From assembly GCA_016928295.1 (NCBI GenBank), contig JAFGLA010000089.1, positions 1-35,720 on the forward strand: a DNA stretch of 35,720 nucleotides, in the 5' to 3' direction. The position numbers and the translations under genes are program-made. The stretch is from Opitutales bacterium. Its GTDB lineage: Bacteria; Verrucomicrobiota; Verrucomicrobiia; Opitutales; Oceanipulchritudinaceae. A model generated the notes under the pieces. It made no database searches. It was given only the letters and a program-made list of their open reading frames with translations, and was not told where the DNA came from. Within the stretch, counting starts at the first letter, position 1, and every line of letters starts with the position of its first letter. Positions 17,878 to 26,387 of the stretch are shown here, piece after piece.

Positions 17878-17932
17878 CGAACCCCTCCCTTGGGCGCGTT
17901 TGTAAAGCTCCATAAAGCTCTCAAACACAAGA

Positions 17933-17966
17933 CAGCCCCCACGCCTTGGCTTGGCTATGGGGGCTG
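17933..17966. terminator. Stem-loop between convergent transketolase and GH51 genes
   Basis: CAGCCCCCA (17933-17941) pairs with TGGGGGCTG (17958-17966), a 9-bp GC-rich stem with a 16-base loop. It lies between convergent stops at 17877 and 17997, so it is probably a bidirectional terminator, although T-runs are poor on both strands. Confidence 0.55.
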
Positions 17967-17996
17967 CGTTGGTTCAACTCTGCTATGGGGCGTGTC

Positions 17997-19958
17997 CTAT
18001 AACGGGAAGGCGAACACGCTTGTGCTTAGCGGCTGAACCGTCAGCCCATTCGCAGCGTTTATCCCGTCGGCTCTTTCTATATCGACAATGCGCTCTTTCC
18101 CGGGCTCGTTACGAGTATGTTCGCTTGGGGCGGATACGCTCCAGCTTGTGCCTATACCAAATGTCGTGGACTCTTTTAACGACAGTGCGATGGTCTTTGC
18201 TTCTGAGGTCGGATTCACTATGCCGATAGTCAGCGTTTTGCCGTCTTCGGAGAGCGCGGCAACTATGTCCAGAGGTCCGAAGTCCGTTTCCAGCTTCAAG
18301 GGGACGCTCCCGAAGTGCTTGCGGTAGAGTTCGAGCACAAGTCCCGTTGTTTCCATTTGCGCAGCAGTGCGGCTGGTCTTGATGGCACCAATGACGTTTA
18401 CCGTTTGGGCGTAAAAAGCCATTTGTACTATGTCGCTCTGGCGGAAATACTCATGCAGGCCCTCGGCAACGCCCAGCGCGTCAGCCATATCGTAGGCGCA
18501 GCCTAGTTCGCCGTATGTGTATTCACGGTGCCAGTAGTTCCACTCGTCCATCGTGATGGGGATGACGCGCCCGTTCAGGTTGGGCAGCGAGGCCTGAAGT
18601 TTGCGGTGTCCTTCGGCAAGATGGCGTATGCCTTCTTTCAACTGGGTCGCGGCCTCGGCCAGAGGGTATCGCTCGCTATTGTCCCAGGGCAGGCGTCCTT
18701 TGTAGAAGTGTTCGGATATCAGGTGCATGTCATCCGCGCAGTTCATGAGCATCCCTGTGGACCAGCAGAGGCCGCTCTTGGCCTGTTCGGGGTCATTGTC
18801 TGTGTTGATTATCCCGAATGCCCCGACTGCTGCCAATTGCAGCGTGGGGTCTTGTTCGAGCATCGCTTCGGCAACCATGTTGTGCTTGATCTGATACTGC
18901 GACAAACTCATGAAACCAAGCTGCCAGGGGCCGAACATCTCGTTGCCCACGCACCAGTAAGTGACGCCGTAAGGCTCGGGGTTCCCGTTCTTTGCACGCC
19001 ATGAACCGGCAAGAGTATCGGCGGAGCCGTTGCAGTACTGCACCCACTGCGCGGCACAGTAAGCGTCGCCGAATCCCGTATTGGAGGCGATCATAGGCTC
19101 GGCGTCGATAATTCGGCAGAACGCCAGAAATTCGTCCGTGCCAAAATCGTTGTGCTCGACGCCCGTCCATGCAGGGTTCTTGCGCGGCGGCCTGTGGTCG
19201 CGATCTCCTATGCCGTCGTGCCAGTCGTAGCCGCTTGTGAAGTTTCCTCCCGGCCAGCGGTAGATTGTCCCGCCAAGCTCCTTGAGCAGCTCCAGAGTGT
19301 CCGCACGCATTCCCTCCACGTTATCCGCTGGCATGAGCGAGAGTGTGCCTATGACAAGCTCGCCCTTTTCACCGAAGATTTCCAGCGTGGCCTTGTCGCT
19401 CGTGGCTGGTGCTGTGAACGCGAAGGGCAGCTTTTCAAAGTCGTCATTACTGCAATCAAGAGTCACCGTTTCGTCCTTGCCGCCGCTACTCAGGGTAACG
19501 CGCAGACGGGCTTCTCCCGTGCTTTTCACCCAGATGTAGCCCGTGTATTCCTTTCCCGCCACGACTCCAAGGTCGTGTTGGCGGATGCCGGAACCGGAGC
19601 GCAGGCGCAGAGAGTGCTTTCCTACGAACGTATCTTGAGTGACCGTCTTCACGCCCTCGGAAGAACCGACCATTTCCCAAGGGGAGGCGCCAACGACCGG
19701 ATAGTCCGTGTCCTTCAGCCCTGCGTAGGGGGCGTAAGTATCCGTTACCTCAAAGTAGAATTTGCGGTCTTCCAGCATTTCGGCCCATATCCCGCCGTAG
19801 ATGCAGCGTCCAAGATGCTCGATGAATTGACCGTAAATGTAGGGGTTTATCGGCGCGGCGGTATTGGTCGTGTCGATACTTAGTTGAGCTGTTTGGGCAG
19901 CCATAGGATGGACAGTTGTCATGGCCAGAATGGCGGTTAAAAAGTGTCTTATTCTCAT
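17997..19958 (-). CDS. Secreted alpha-L-arabinofuranosidase, GH51 type
   Basis: About 653 residues. It releases terminal arabinofuranose from arabinan or arabinoxylan by a retaining mechanism. The ATG at 19958 gives a signal peptide (MRIRHFLTAILAMTTVHPMAAQ); an upstream in-frame start would bury it. After INPYIYGQFIEHLGRCIYGG comes a jelly-roll, CBM4/9-like insert (about residues 75-200 of the mature region, with GKHSLRLRSGSG and GEYTGYIWVKS-like strands). The GH51 barrel follows, starting at YRWPGGNFTSGYDWHDGIG. The acid/base Glu is in CVGNEMFGPWQ (codon 18939-18941) and the nucleophile Glu in ITMDEWNYWH (codon 18543-18545). A C-terminal beta domain ends the protein. It is divergent from the GH-A hydrolase at 20400, suggesting joint control of plant- or algal-polysaccharide use. 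Confidence 0.93.
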   Translation of the reverse strand: MRIRHFLTAILAMTTVHPMAAQTAQLSIDTTNTAAPINPYIYGQFIEHLGRCIYGGIWAEMLEDRKFYFEVTDTYAPYAGLKDTDYPVVGASPWEMVGSSEGVKTVTQDTFVGKHSLRLRSGSGIRQHDLGVVAGKEYTGYIWVKSTGEARLRVTLSSGGKDETVTLDCSNDDFEKLPFAFTAPATSDKATLEIFGEKGELVIGTLSLMPADNVEGMRADTLELLKELGGTIYRWPGGNFTSGYDWHDGIGDRDHRPPRKNPAWTGVEHNDFGTDEFLAFCRIIDAEPMIASNTGFGDAYCAAQWVQYCNGSADTLAGSWRAKNGNPEPYGVTYWCVGNEMFGPWQLGFMSLSQYQIKHNMVAEAMLEQDPTLQLAAVGAFGIINTDNDPEQAKSGLCWSTGMLMNCADDMHLISEHFYKGRLPWDNSERYPLAEAATQLKEGIRHLAEGHRKLQASLPNLNGRVIPITMDEWNYWHREYTYGELGCAYDMADALGVAEGLHEYFRQSDIVQMAFYAQTVNVIGAIKTSRTAAQMETTGLVLELYRKHFGSVPLKLETDFGPLDIVAALSEDGKTLTIGIVNPTSEAKTIALSLKESTTFGIGTSWSVSAPSEHTRNEPGKERIVDIERADGINAANGLTVQPLSTSVFAFPL

Positions 19959-20066
19959 AGGGATATTCTTGGCGGCGTTTGGTAACAGGCGTTGAAGAAA
20001 AACTGGCATTGCCTGGTTCAAATTACAGCCCATGCGTTCGATGAGTCATAATTTGTTCCGTTTCGC

Positions 20067-20083
20067 GCATTTGTTTCAAATGC
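20067..20083. promoter_or_regulatory. Palindrome in divergent intergenic region of the two hydrolase genes
   Basis: GCATTTG-TTT-CAAATGC, perfect 7-bp arms with a 3-base spacer, lies 108 bases upstream of the GH51 start. The whole gap 19959-20399 (441 bases) has no other supportable gene. A G/T-rich stretch at 20113-20150 is low complexity. The palindrome is a candidate operator for the divergent pair. Confidence 0.35.
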
Positions 20084-20399
20084 ACACCTCGTTTTGTTAA
20101 GGGATGATTGTTCCCTCGCCTAAGTTGGGGTTGGGGTGGGTGGGTGCCTTTGTTGGCAGTGAACGTGGACAATTTACCATCATGACGGCATGTTTATCAA
20201 TGCTTTCGCCCCTCATTTCTTTGCGTGTGGCGCACATGGTTTGGGCGCCAAGGTGTAGCCCGCATGAGCGTGTATTCGGGGCGAGCGGCGGCAAAGGCGT
20301 TATGAGCGGTTATTATGTGTGATGGGCGCAAAAACATGTGTGCTCTCGGCTTTGTACGTGTTTGTATCTGCCGTCGTGGTTTGTTTATGATGATGGCCT

Positions 20400-23345
20400 A
20401 TGATGCTACCCCCACTACGCAAAATTGTTAAACCGTTGACTCTTTTCGCATCTCTATGTGCTTGCGAGGCATTTGCCACGATGGTGCCTTTCGTAATGCC
20501 TTGGAATGACGCTGAGGAGAGTGCTACGGATGCTTCGTATCTTCTTCGCGCTCCCGCTGGAGTGGACGGCTGGATAAGTCCGGACGCCTACGGGCATCTG
20601 CAAAACGATAGGGGACGCGTGCGCTTCTGGGGCGTGAATGTCGTTGCATCGGCGTGTTTTCCCACCCACGCGGAGGCCGACGCCATCGCGTCCCGCATGG
20701 CCAAGTTCGGCTTTAACTGCGTGCGTTTCCACCATTTGGAGCAGACGTGGTCTTTGCCAACGCTTCTGGATTATTCCACGGGCGGTTCGCGCACGATGTC
20801 GGCCACTTCTCTGGATGCTCTGCACTACTTTGAATCCGCGCTCAAGGCGCGCGGCATATACTGGAACCTGAATCTGCATGTCGCTCGCCGTTTCAGTTCC
20901 GCTGATGGCCTGCCGGAGGCAATAGACTCTGTGGACTGGACGGCGCAGAAGGGCATCGCGCTTGTAGATCCGGACATGATCGAGCTTCAGAAAGATTACG
21001 CTCGTCAGCTACTTTTAACGGTCAATCCATATACAGGGCTGGCCCCGGCGGTAGATCCCGCCTTGGCGGTTGTTGAAATAAGCAACGAGAACGGTCTTAT
21101 CCAGACATGGATGGGCGGTGGCATGGATGCCTGGCCTGAAGTTTTCAGAACGCAAGTGCAGGAGGCCTGGAACACATGGTTGCAGAACCGCTACGCCTCG
21201 GACCAGGAGATGCTGGACGGTTGGGGCATTGTGAACGAGGAACTGGGGGCGGAGATGCTGGTTAACGGCAGCTTCGCGAGCGGGATTTCTTCATGGACTC
21301 TTGAGGAGCACAATGGCGCGGATGCGACTGCGACGACAGGCTCTTATTCAGGCCGCGCTGGCGTTCGCATCGCAGTTACTACAGCCGGTACAGAGGACTG
21401 GCATGTCCAGTTCGGGCAGTCCGGCCTTTCCGTTACGGAGGGGCAGGTGTACACGCTGTCTTTCTGGGCGAGGGCGGACAGCGCCATGTCGGTCAGCATG
21501 GTTGTGTCTATGGCACACGACCCGTGGTCGTCCCTGTTCAACTCTAGCAACGCTCTAACTACTGCGTGGCAGTATTATGAGATACCCTTCCAAGCCAGAA
21601 TTACGGATGCGAATGTGCGTGTTCTTCTCGGCGGAATGGGTGCGAGCGTATGCAACGTGTACCTTGGCAATGTCAGCCTGAAGACTGGCGGCAACACTAG
21701 CGGCCTACCCGAAGGCGCGACGCTTGCCTCCGGCAATATTCCGATGCTGGAGAGCAGTGCTACATACTCCAATGGCGAGTATTCCGACTGGTGCCGCTTC
21801 CTCGAAGAGAAGGAGACTGCCTATTGGGTGCAGATGCGGGACTATATTCGTAACGACATCGGCTATCAGGGGCTTATTGTCGGAACCATCATTTCCACGA
21901 GCACGCCCAATATCCAGAGTAACATGGACGTGATAGACTCCCACTCTTACTGGAAGCATCCGGTGTTTCCCAACAATGACTGGAGCATCAGTAACTGGAC
22001 GGTGGAGAACGAGTCAATGGTGAATGAGCGAGGCGGCATTCTTGGTTCTCTTGCCGCTCAGCGCGTGAAGGGTAAGCCTTTCTTTGTCACCGAATACATG
22101 CACTGTTCGCCTAACACCTTTAGCAGCGAGGCCCCACTACTATTGAGCGCATACGCCGGTTTGCAGGACTGGGACGGCGTCTTCTTCTTCCAATACGGCA
22201 ATGAAGCCCATGACTGGAATCGCGGCTACTTCAGCACGCATTTCGACATGGACCAGCACCCCAACAAGATGGCGAACGCGCTTATTGGTTCGCTCATGTT
22301 CCTGCGGGAGGACGTGGCACCCGCCGAGGATGAATACACCTTGTTGTTCAACCCGGAACGCGAGCACGAGATTGTTTCCACTTTGGGGACTTCATGGAAC
22401 ATAGCGAACGGACAGTTGGCAGGTTTTGACAATGCGACACCGTTGATAAGCCGCGTGTCCCTGTCTGTCGGTGCTTCTGCAAGCGGCTTGACCGAGGCAC
22501 CGGCGGCTCCGTCCGCCAGCGTGCCATTTGCTTCGGATACCGGAGAGCTTGTGTGGGATCTAAGCAATTCGTCCGCTGGAGTCGTTTCCGTTGATACGCC
22601 GAGCACCAAGGCAATCATCGGCTATACGGACGGCGACACCTACACATTTGCCAACGGTATTGAGATAACACCCGGCAGCACCGAGCAGGGCTGGTCCACA
22701 ATCGCGATGAGTTCCATAACAGGCAGTTCGGACAGCTTGTACGGCGGGACGCGCATGATAGTCGTTGCAACCGGTAACGCGGCCAATACGAACATGCAGT
22801 GGACGAGTGCTGATAAGGTATCCGTCGGGGCCAACTGGGGCGCAAGTCCGAGCCTTGTCGAGCGCATTCCTGCCAGCATTACGCTTCCGGTGCCGCCGGC
22901 GCGCGTGTTGTTCCGCTCTCTGGACGTTGAAGGAAACGTGCTCAATGAACTATCCGCCGTGGCTGGAGCCGACGCATCAAGCAGTGTTATAACTCTGGGT
23001 ACCGAGTCCACGCTTTGGTATGAGGTTGAGATATTGGAGGGCGATACCTTGTCCGCATACTATCCCGAGGATTTCCTTGGTGCCAAGTGGACGGAACTGG
23101 GCTGGGTGGACGACACCTACTTCCCTTGGGTGTTCAGCTACACCAATTGGAACTGGACCTACTTGTATGATGGCGTGAATGCCGACACCACGGGCAACGG
23201 CTACTGGATCGCATACTATACGCCGGATTGTTCCAGTTACGGTTGGGGTTATGTGATTCCGGGCGAAGGCTGGTGGTGCTTCACCGATGACATGAGCGAA
23301 TACTGGCTGGACTTCTTTGATCCGCTTCCGCAGATGCGCAGATAG
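20400..23345 (+). CDS. Large secreted GH-A-like glycoside hydrolase with internal CBM and W-rich C-terminus
   Basis: 981 residues. A signal peptide covers about 1-27. A (beta/alpha)8-type catalytic region begins around residue 55 (RVRFWGVNVVASACFP, FGFNCVRFHHLEQTW). The likely acid/base Glu230 is in VVEISNENG and the likely nucleophile Glu565 in FFVTEYMHCSP, the strand-4/strand-7 pattern of clan GH-A (GH5-like). Between them, about 285-430, lies a CBM4/9-like jelly roll (LVNGSFASGISSWTLEE, VYTLSFWARAD), so the module is inserted inside the barrel. Residues about 640-880 look like beta-sandwich domains. Residues 901-981 form the Trp/Tyr-rich module GWVDDTYFPW also found on the protease at 33800-35680. 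Substrate is unknown; the GH51 neighbour hints at arabinose-containing glycans. Confidence 0.8.
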   Translation: MMLPPLRKIVKPLTLFASLCACEAFATMVPFVMPWNDAEESATDASYLLRAPAGVDGWISPDAYGHLQNDRGRVRFWGVNVVASACFPTHAEADAIASRMAKFGFNCVRFHHLEQTWSLPTLLDYSTGGSRTMSATSLDALHYFESALKARGIYWNLNLHVARRFSSADGLPEAIDSVDWTAQKGIALVDPDMIELQKDYARQLLLTVNPYTGLAPAVDPALAVVEISNENGLIQTWMGGGMDAWPEVFRTQVQEAWNTWLQNRYASDQEMLDGWGIVNEELGAEMLVNGSFASGISSWTLEEHNGADATATTGSYSGRAGVRIAVTTAGTEDWHVQFGQSGLSVTEGQVYTLSFWARADSAMSVSMVVSMAHDPWSSLFNSSNALTTAWQYYEIPFQARITDANVRVLLGGMGASVCNVYLGNVSLKTGGNTSGLPEGATLASGNIPMLESSATYSNGEYSDWCRFLEEKETAYWVQMRDYIRNDIGYQGLIVGTIISTSTPNIQSNMDVIDSHSYWKHPVFPNNDWSISNWTVENESMVNERGGILGSLAAQRVKGKPFFVTEYMHCSPNTFSSEAPLLLSAYAGLQDWDGVFFFQYGNEAHDWNRGYFSTHFDMDQHPNKMANALIGSLMFLREDVAPAEDEYTLLFNPEREHEIVSTLGTSWNIANGQLAGFDNATPLISRVSLSVGASASGLTEAPAAPSASVPFASDTGELVWDLSNSSAGVVSVDTPSTKAIIGYTDGDTYTFANGIEITPGSTEQGWSTIAMSSITGSSDSLYGGTRMIVVATGNAANTNMQWTSADKVSVGANWGASPSLVERIPASITLPVPPARVLFRSLDVEGNVLNELSAVAGADASSSVITLGTESTLWYEVEILEGDTLSAYYPEDFLGAKWTELGWVDDTYFPWVFSYTNWNWTYLYDGVNADTTGNGYWIAYYTPDCSSYGWGYVIPGEGWWCFTDDMSEYWLDFFDPLPQMRR

Positions 23346-23411
23346 TTGCGCGGGGCGGGAGGGGCAAGGTCTTCCTCGCCGGTGGATTCTTGACTGCCGG
23401 ATTTCCAAATC

Positions 23412-23447
23412 GAGCGGGCGCTTCGCAAGGGGCGTCCGCTCTTTGTG
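23412..23447 (+). terminator. Terminator after the GH-A hydrolase gene
   Basis: GAGCGGGCGC (23412-23421) pairs with GCGTCCGCTC (23432-23441) with one G-T wobble, followed by tttgtgt. It lies between convergent stops at 23345 and 23471, so it may act in both directions. Confidence 0.6.
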
Positions 23448-23470
23448 TCTTTGGCTCTTTACAGGCGCAC

Positions 23471-24664
23471 TCAGGCATTTTGCGGAGTCGTCTTGTCCAG
23501 AGTCTTCACGCAGACCAGGAGCAGCAGGGTTCCAAGCAGTGTCAGCACGGGCAGATACTGCAACGCTGTCTGTGCCAGCCAGCCGCCCATTACGGGCATT
23601 ATAGCCGCGCCGATGTAGGATGCGCCAGTCTGCCTTCCGATTACGATTTGTACCTGATCCGGTGCGAAGCGGCGAGGCACTTCGTGCATCAGGCAGGGAT
23701 AAACGGGCGCGTATCCGCCGCCAATCATGACCAGCGCAATAAACACAAGGGCGGGAGAGGACGCGAATACGAAAATTAGCGAGCCTGCCAGCGCAAGCAG
23801 CATTCCCGCCGTGATGAGGCGACGGTTGCCGAGCTTGTCCACGATGAAGCCCACGAGTATGCGTCCGCCGGTGATGGAGCCGTAGAAACTGGCCGTGCAA
23901 ACGGATGCAGTCTCGGGGCTGAAGCCATGTCCGACTATCAGGATACTGCCAATCCAGAGGCCGGTCATCGTCTCTACGCCTACGTATAGCACAAAGGACA
24001 GCATGGACAGGTAGCCCGCTGTGGAGTTGGCACTTCTGATGGGGAGGGCGGCTTTGCCGTCTTCGGATAGATCCGCGTGTTCCCGAGTCGGGACAAATTT
24101 CCAAAGGGATAGGGTTATGAGAAAGAGCGCGGCGAGCGTCAGTTGAACCCCGCTGATGCTCCAGTAGCCTACGCGCCAGCCCCCCAGGTTGCTGATGGCG
24201 TACCCCATGAACAGTGGGCCTGCTGTTGCGCCGATGCCCCAGCAGGCGTGCAGCCAGTTCATGTGGCGTCCGCTGTAATGGCGTGCCACAAAGCTGTTCA
24301 GACCGGAGTCCACGGCTCCTGCGCCAATGCCGAGGGGTATGCAGATCAGGAATAGCATGAGGCCGCTCTGCGCATGGCCCATGGCTAGGAGGCCGCCGCC
24401 GGTAAGTATGCAACTGATTAGCATCACGGGGCCGGTACCGAGCTTGGAGATGACTCTGCCGCTCATGAAGCCCGAAAAGCCGGAGATGAGCGTAGCAAAA
24501 ATCATGATTGTTCCCGCAAGGCCGATTGGAAGGGCAAGCTCCGGGTATATGGCAGGCCATGCCAGTCCGAATGTGCCGTCGGGTAGGCCAAGGCTTATGA
24601 AGCCGAGGTAAATTATCGCCAGTAGCAGAGTCGAACGACGATTAGCGAGCATCGCAGCAGTCAT
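23471..24664 (-). CDS. Major facilitator superfamily transporter
   Basis: 397 residues with about 12 hydrophobic segments spread along the chain, the usual MFS count. The first starts at TLLLAIIYLGFISLGLPDGTFGLAWPA. The loop after helix 2 has SGRVISKLGTGPVML (a degenerate form of the MFS signature G-x-x-x-D-R-x-G). The second half has its counterpart GGRILVGFIVDKLGNRRLITAG with a good D-K-x-G-x-R-R. The pattern 'SLGLPDGTFGLAWPAIY' resembles FucP/YfmO-like sugar or drug MFS proteins. Substrate cannot be assigned; position next to glycoside hydrolases makes a sugar importer plausible but unproven. It lies 82 bases downstream of ccsA on the same strand. Confidence 0.85.
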   Translation of the reverse strand: MTAAMLANRRSTLLLAIIYLGFISLGLPDGTFGLAWPAIYPELALPIGLAGTIMIFATLISGFSGFMSGRVISKLGTGPVMLISCILTGGGLLAMGHAQSGLMLFLICIPLGIGAGAVDSGLNSFVARHYSGRHMNWLHACWGIGATAGPLFMGYAISNLGGWRVGYWSISGVQLTLAALFLITLSLWKFVPTREHADLSEDGKAALPIRSANSTAGYLSMLSFVLYVGVETMTGLWIGSILIVGHGFSPETASVCTASFYGSITGGRILVGFIVDKLGNRRLITAGMLLALAGSLIFVFASSPALVFIALVMIGGGYAPVYPCLMHEVPRRFAPDQVQIVIGRQTGASYIGAAIMPVMGGWLAQTALQYLPVLTLLGTLLLLVCVKTLDKTTPQNA

Positions 24665-24746
24665 TATGAAACAACTCGCAAAGGCAAGTCTCTGAGGCGC
24701 AAGTTTCCTATGGTGTTGTATGCCAAGTAAATATTACGACAGTGGT

Positions 24747-26249
24747 TTATTGGCGCACTTGTTTGCGGGCGTTTGCTATGATGCTTGTTGCGACAAGTAT
24801 TGCCTGAGCGAGTGCGTAAACCCCGATGCCGGTCAAGCTTGCGTCGGCGTATCCATAACTGTGCAGACCGGTGCCAAGGATGTTCGTGCCCGCAACGCTC
24901 CAGGCGAGAAGGATTCCGAGAGCCGCGCAAAGTCTTATGAAGCCCATGTCATTTACAAGGCGGCTTCGTTTGGCGTGAATGGCAAGGGCCATCCATAGAA
25001 TAAGCATCAGAGCCGCGTTTTCTTTGGGATCCCAGCCCCAGAAGCGGCCCCATGCGCTCATGGCCCAGATTCCGCCGCTGAATGTCCCGATGCTGACTAG
25101 GACAAGAGCGGCGTTGAGCATCGTTTTCGTTAAAGAGATGAGAGAAAGGCTGAGGGGATGCTCTCTGCTCATCATTGCCCATACTATGTGAATATTGGCA
25201 AATACCACTGAAAGAAGTGCCGCGGCGTAACCACTGCCAATCACTACGACGTGCAGGATGAGCCAGAGGCGTTTGTCTATCATCGGGCTGATCGCTCCGG
25301 TATCCGCCCCGCCCATTCCGTATGCGAGTAGAACGGCGGAAAGGCCCGCTATTGCCCCTCCGAGGGCAGCGATGTGTTGCCTGCTGACAGTTTCCATAAC
25401 AAGCGCCGTGCAGGCTGCGACAAGGCCCGCAAAGAGCAGCACCGAGGCCAGCCCCGTCACCGGAGGGCGGGCGTGAATAATTGCGAGCGTGCATACCGCA
25501 AAGGCGTGCAGCGCGATGGCCGAGGACAACAGGGAAAGATAACACCAGCGCAAACGCCTGTCTGCGCGTTCGCCTTTGCTTATTGCGATCAGGGAAACGA
25601 GCGTCGCGGGTGTATACAGCGCGTATGCGAGCAGGGGAAGTGTAAGCGAATTGATGCGTTCTATCGGCATTCCTAGCCCGAATGCCTTGAGCACGATCGG
25701 GAGCAAGGCTCCGCCGAGCGGGACAAGGAGAAAGAGGCGTTCTTTCGTGCATGGCGGGGTGGCGTGCAGGTCGGGCTGGGGCGTGATCTTTCGTTTAACG
25801 AGAGCGTAATGAACGAGTAGCGCTGTGATGCTGATCGCACCGCCTGTTACAGCTATGGCAAAGCCATTCCCGCAGCGGAGCAGTGGGCATAAGTAGGCGG
25901 CAATGACGATTAGCAGGCCGCAGTGCAGAATTGTGAGTGATGATTCTTTGCGAACGCTGCGTAGGTGCAGGATTCCTGCGAAGGCTAGGTTCAGTCCGGC
26001 CATAAGGGCGATGAGCGGCCCCCCAGGAAGAGCTATCCAGCAGCGCGAAAGAACTTTTCCAAGGGGCCAGTCGGGTGGATAGGACCAGGTTGCAATCAGG
26101 CTGCCGAAGTAGGCTTGTACGGCGGTTTCGTGCCCGTAACGGGCGTCTGTCAGCGTCGCGAAGAAGAGTAGAGCTACGGCGAGCGCGAGAACAAGTGTCG
26201 TAAGATGGCTGCCTCCAAGAAGACGAACGCTTTTGCTCGCGTGTTTCAT
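24747..26249 (-). CDS. ccsA: ResB-like/CcsA fused cytochrome c biogenesis membrane protein
   Basis: About 500 residues with many membrane segments. The first 100 residues (LLGGSHLTTLVLALAVALLFFATL, a loop, then LPGGPLIALMAGLNLAFAGILHL) look like the start of a ResB protein. The C-terminal 240 residues are a CcsA/CcmC-type haem-handling domain with the tryptophan-rich motif WGRFWGWDPKENAAL and flanking histidines. In system II cytochrome c maturation these proteins export haem and ligate it to apocytochrome c. The large periplasmic ResB domain is missing, so this may be a short fused variant. Start is uncertain: ATG 26249 is chosen because it precedes the ResB-like helix directly; GTG 26288 is also in frame. 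Divergent from glcD. Confidence 0.8.
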   Translation of the reverse strand: MKHASKSVRLLGGSHLTTLVLALAVALLFFATLTDARYGHETAVQAYFGSLIATWSYPPDWPLGKVLSRCWIALPGGPLIALMAGLNLAFAGILHLRSVRKESSLTILHCGLLIVIAAYLCPLLRCGNGFAIAVTGGAISITALLVHYALVKRKITPQPDLHATPPCTKERLFLLVPLGGALLPIVLKAFGLGMPIERINSLTLPLLAYALYTPATLVSLIAISKGERADRRLRWCYLSLLSSAIALHAFAVCTLAIIHARPPVTGLASVLLFAGLVAACTALVMETVSRQHIAALGGAIAGLSAVLLAYGMGGADTGAISPMIDKRLWLILHVVVIGSGYAAALLSVVFANIHIVWAMMSREHPLSLSLISLTKTMLNAALVLVSIGTFSGGIWAMSAWGRFWGWDPKENAALMLILWMALAIHAKRSRLVNDMGFIRLCAALGILLAWSVAGTNILGTGLHSYGYADASLTGIGVYALAQAILVATSIIANARKQVRQ

Positions 26250-26387
26250 AATCCAGGAGGCTCGGCCAATATGCGCTTTATCGGGCACGCTTTAACATTG
26301 TCATAGCGTGGTGACGCATTCAAGCGACTTTGTGGGTGGCACTAGCCGTGGCTTGCACGGACGCGGTCGTGGTGGCAATGTGCGCCT

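Noticed and set aside
19981-20034. Possible tRNA T-arm (GGTTCAAAT) near 20017
   Set aside because: No acceptor or anticodon stem can be formed around it.
20104-20322. 72-residue frame in the divergent hydrolase gap
   Set aside because: It begins in a G/T-rich low-complexity stretch, with no ribosome site or similarity.
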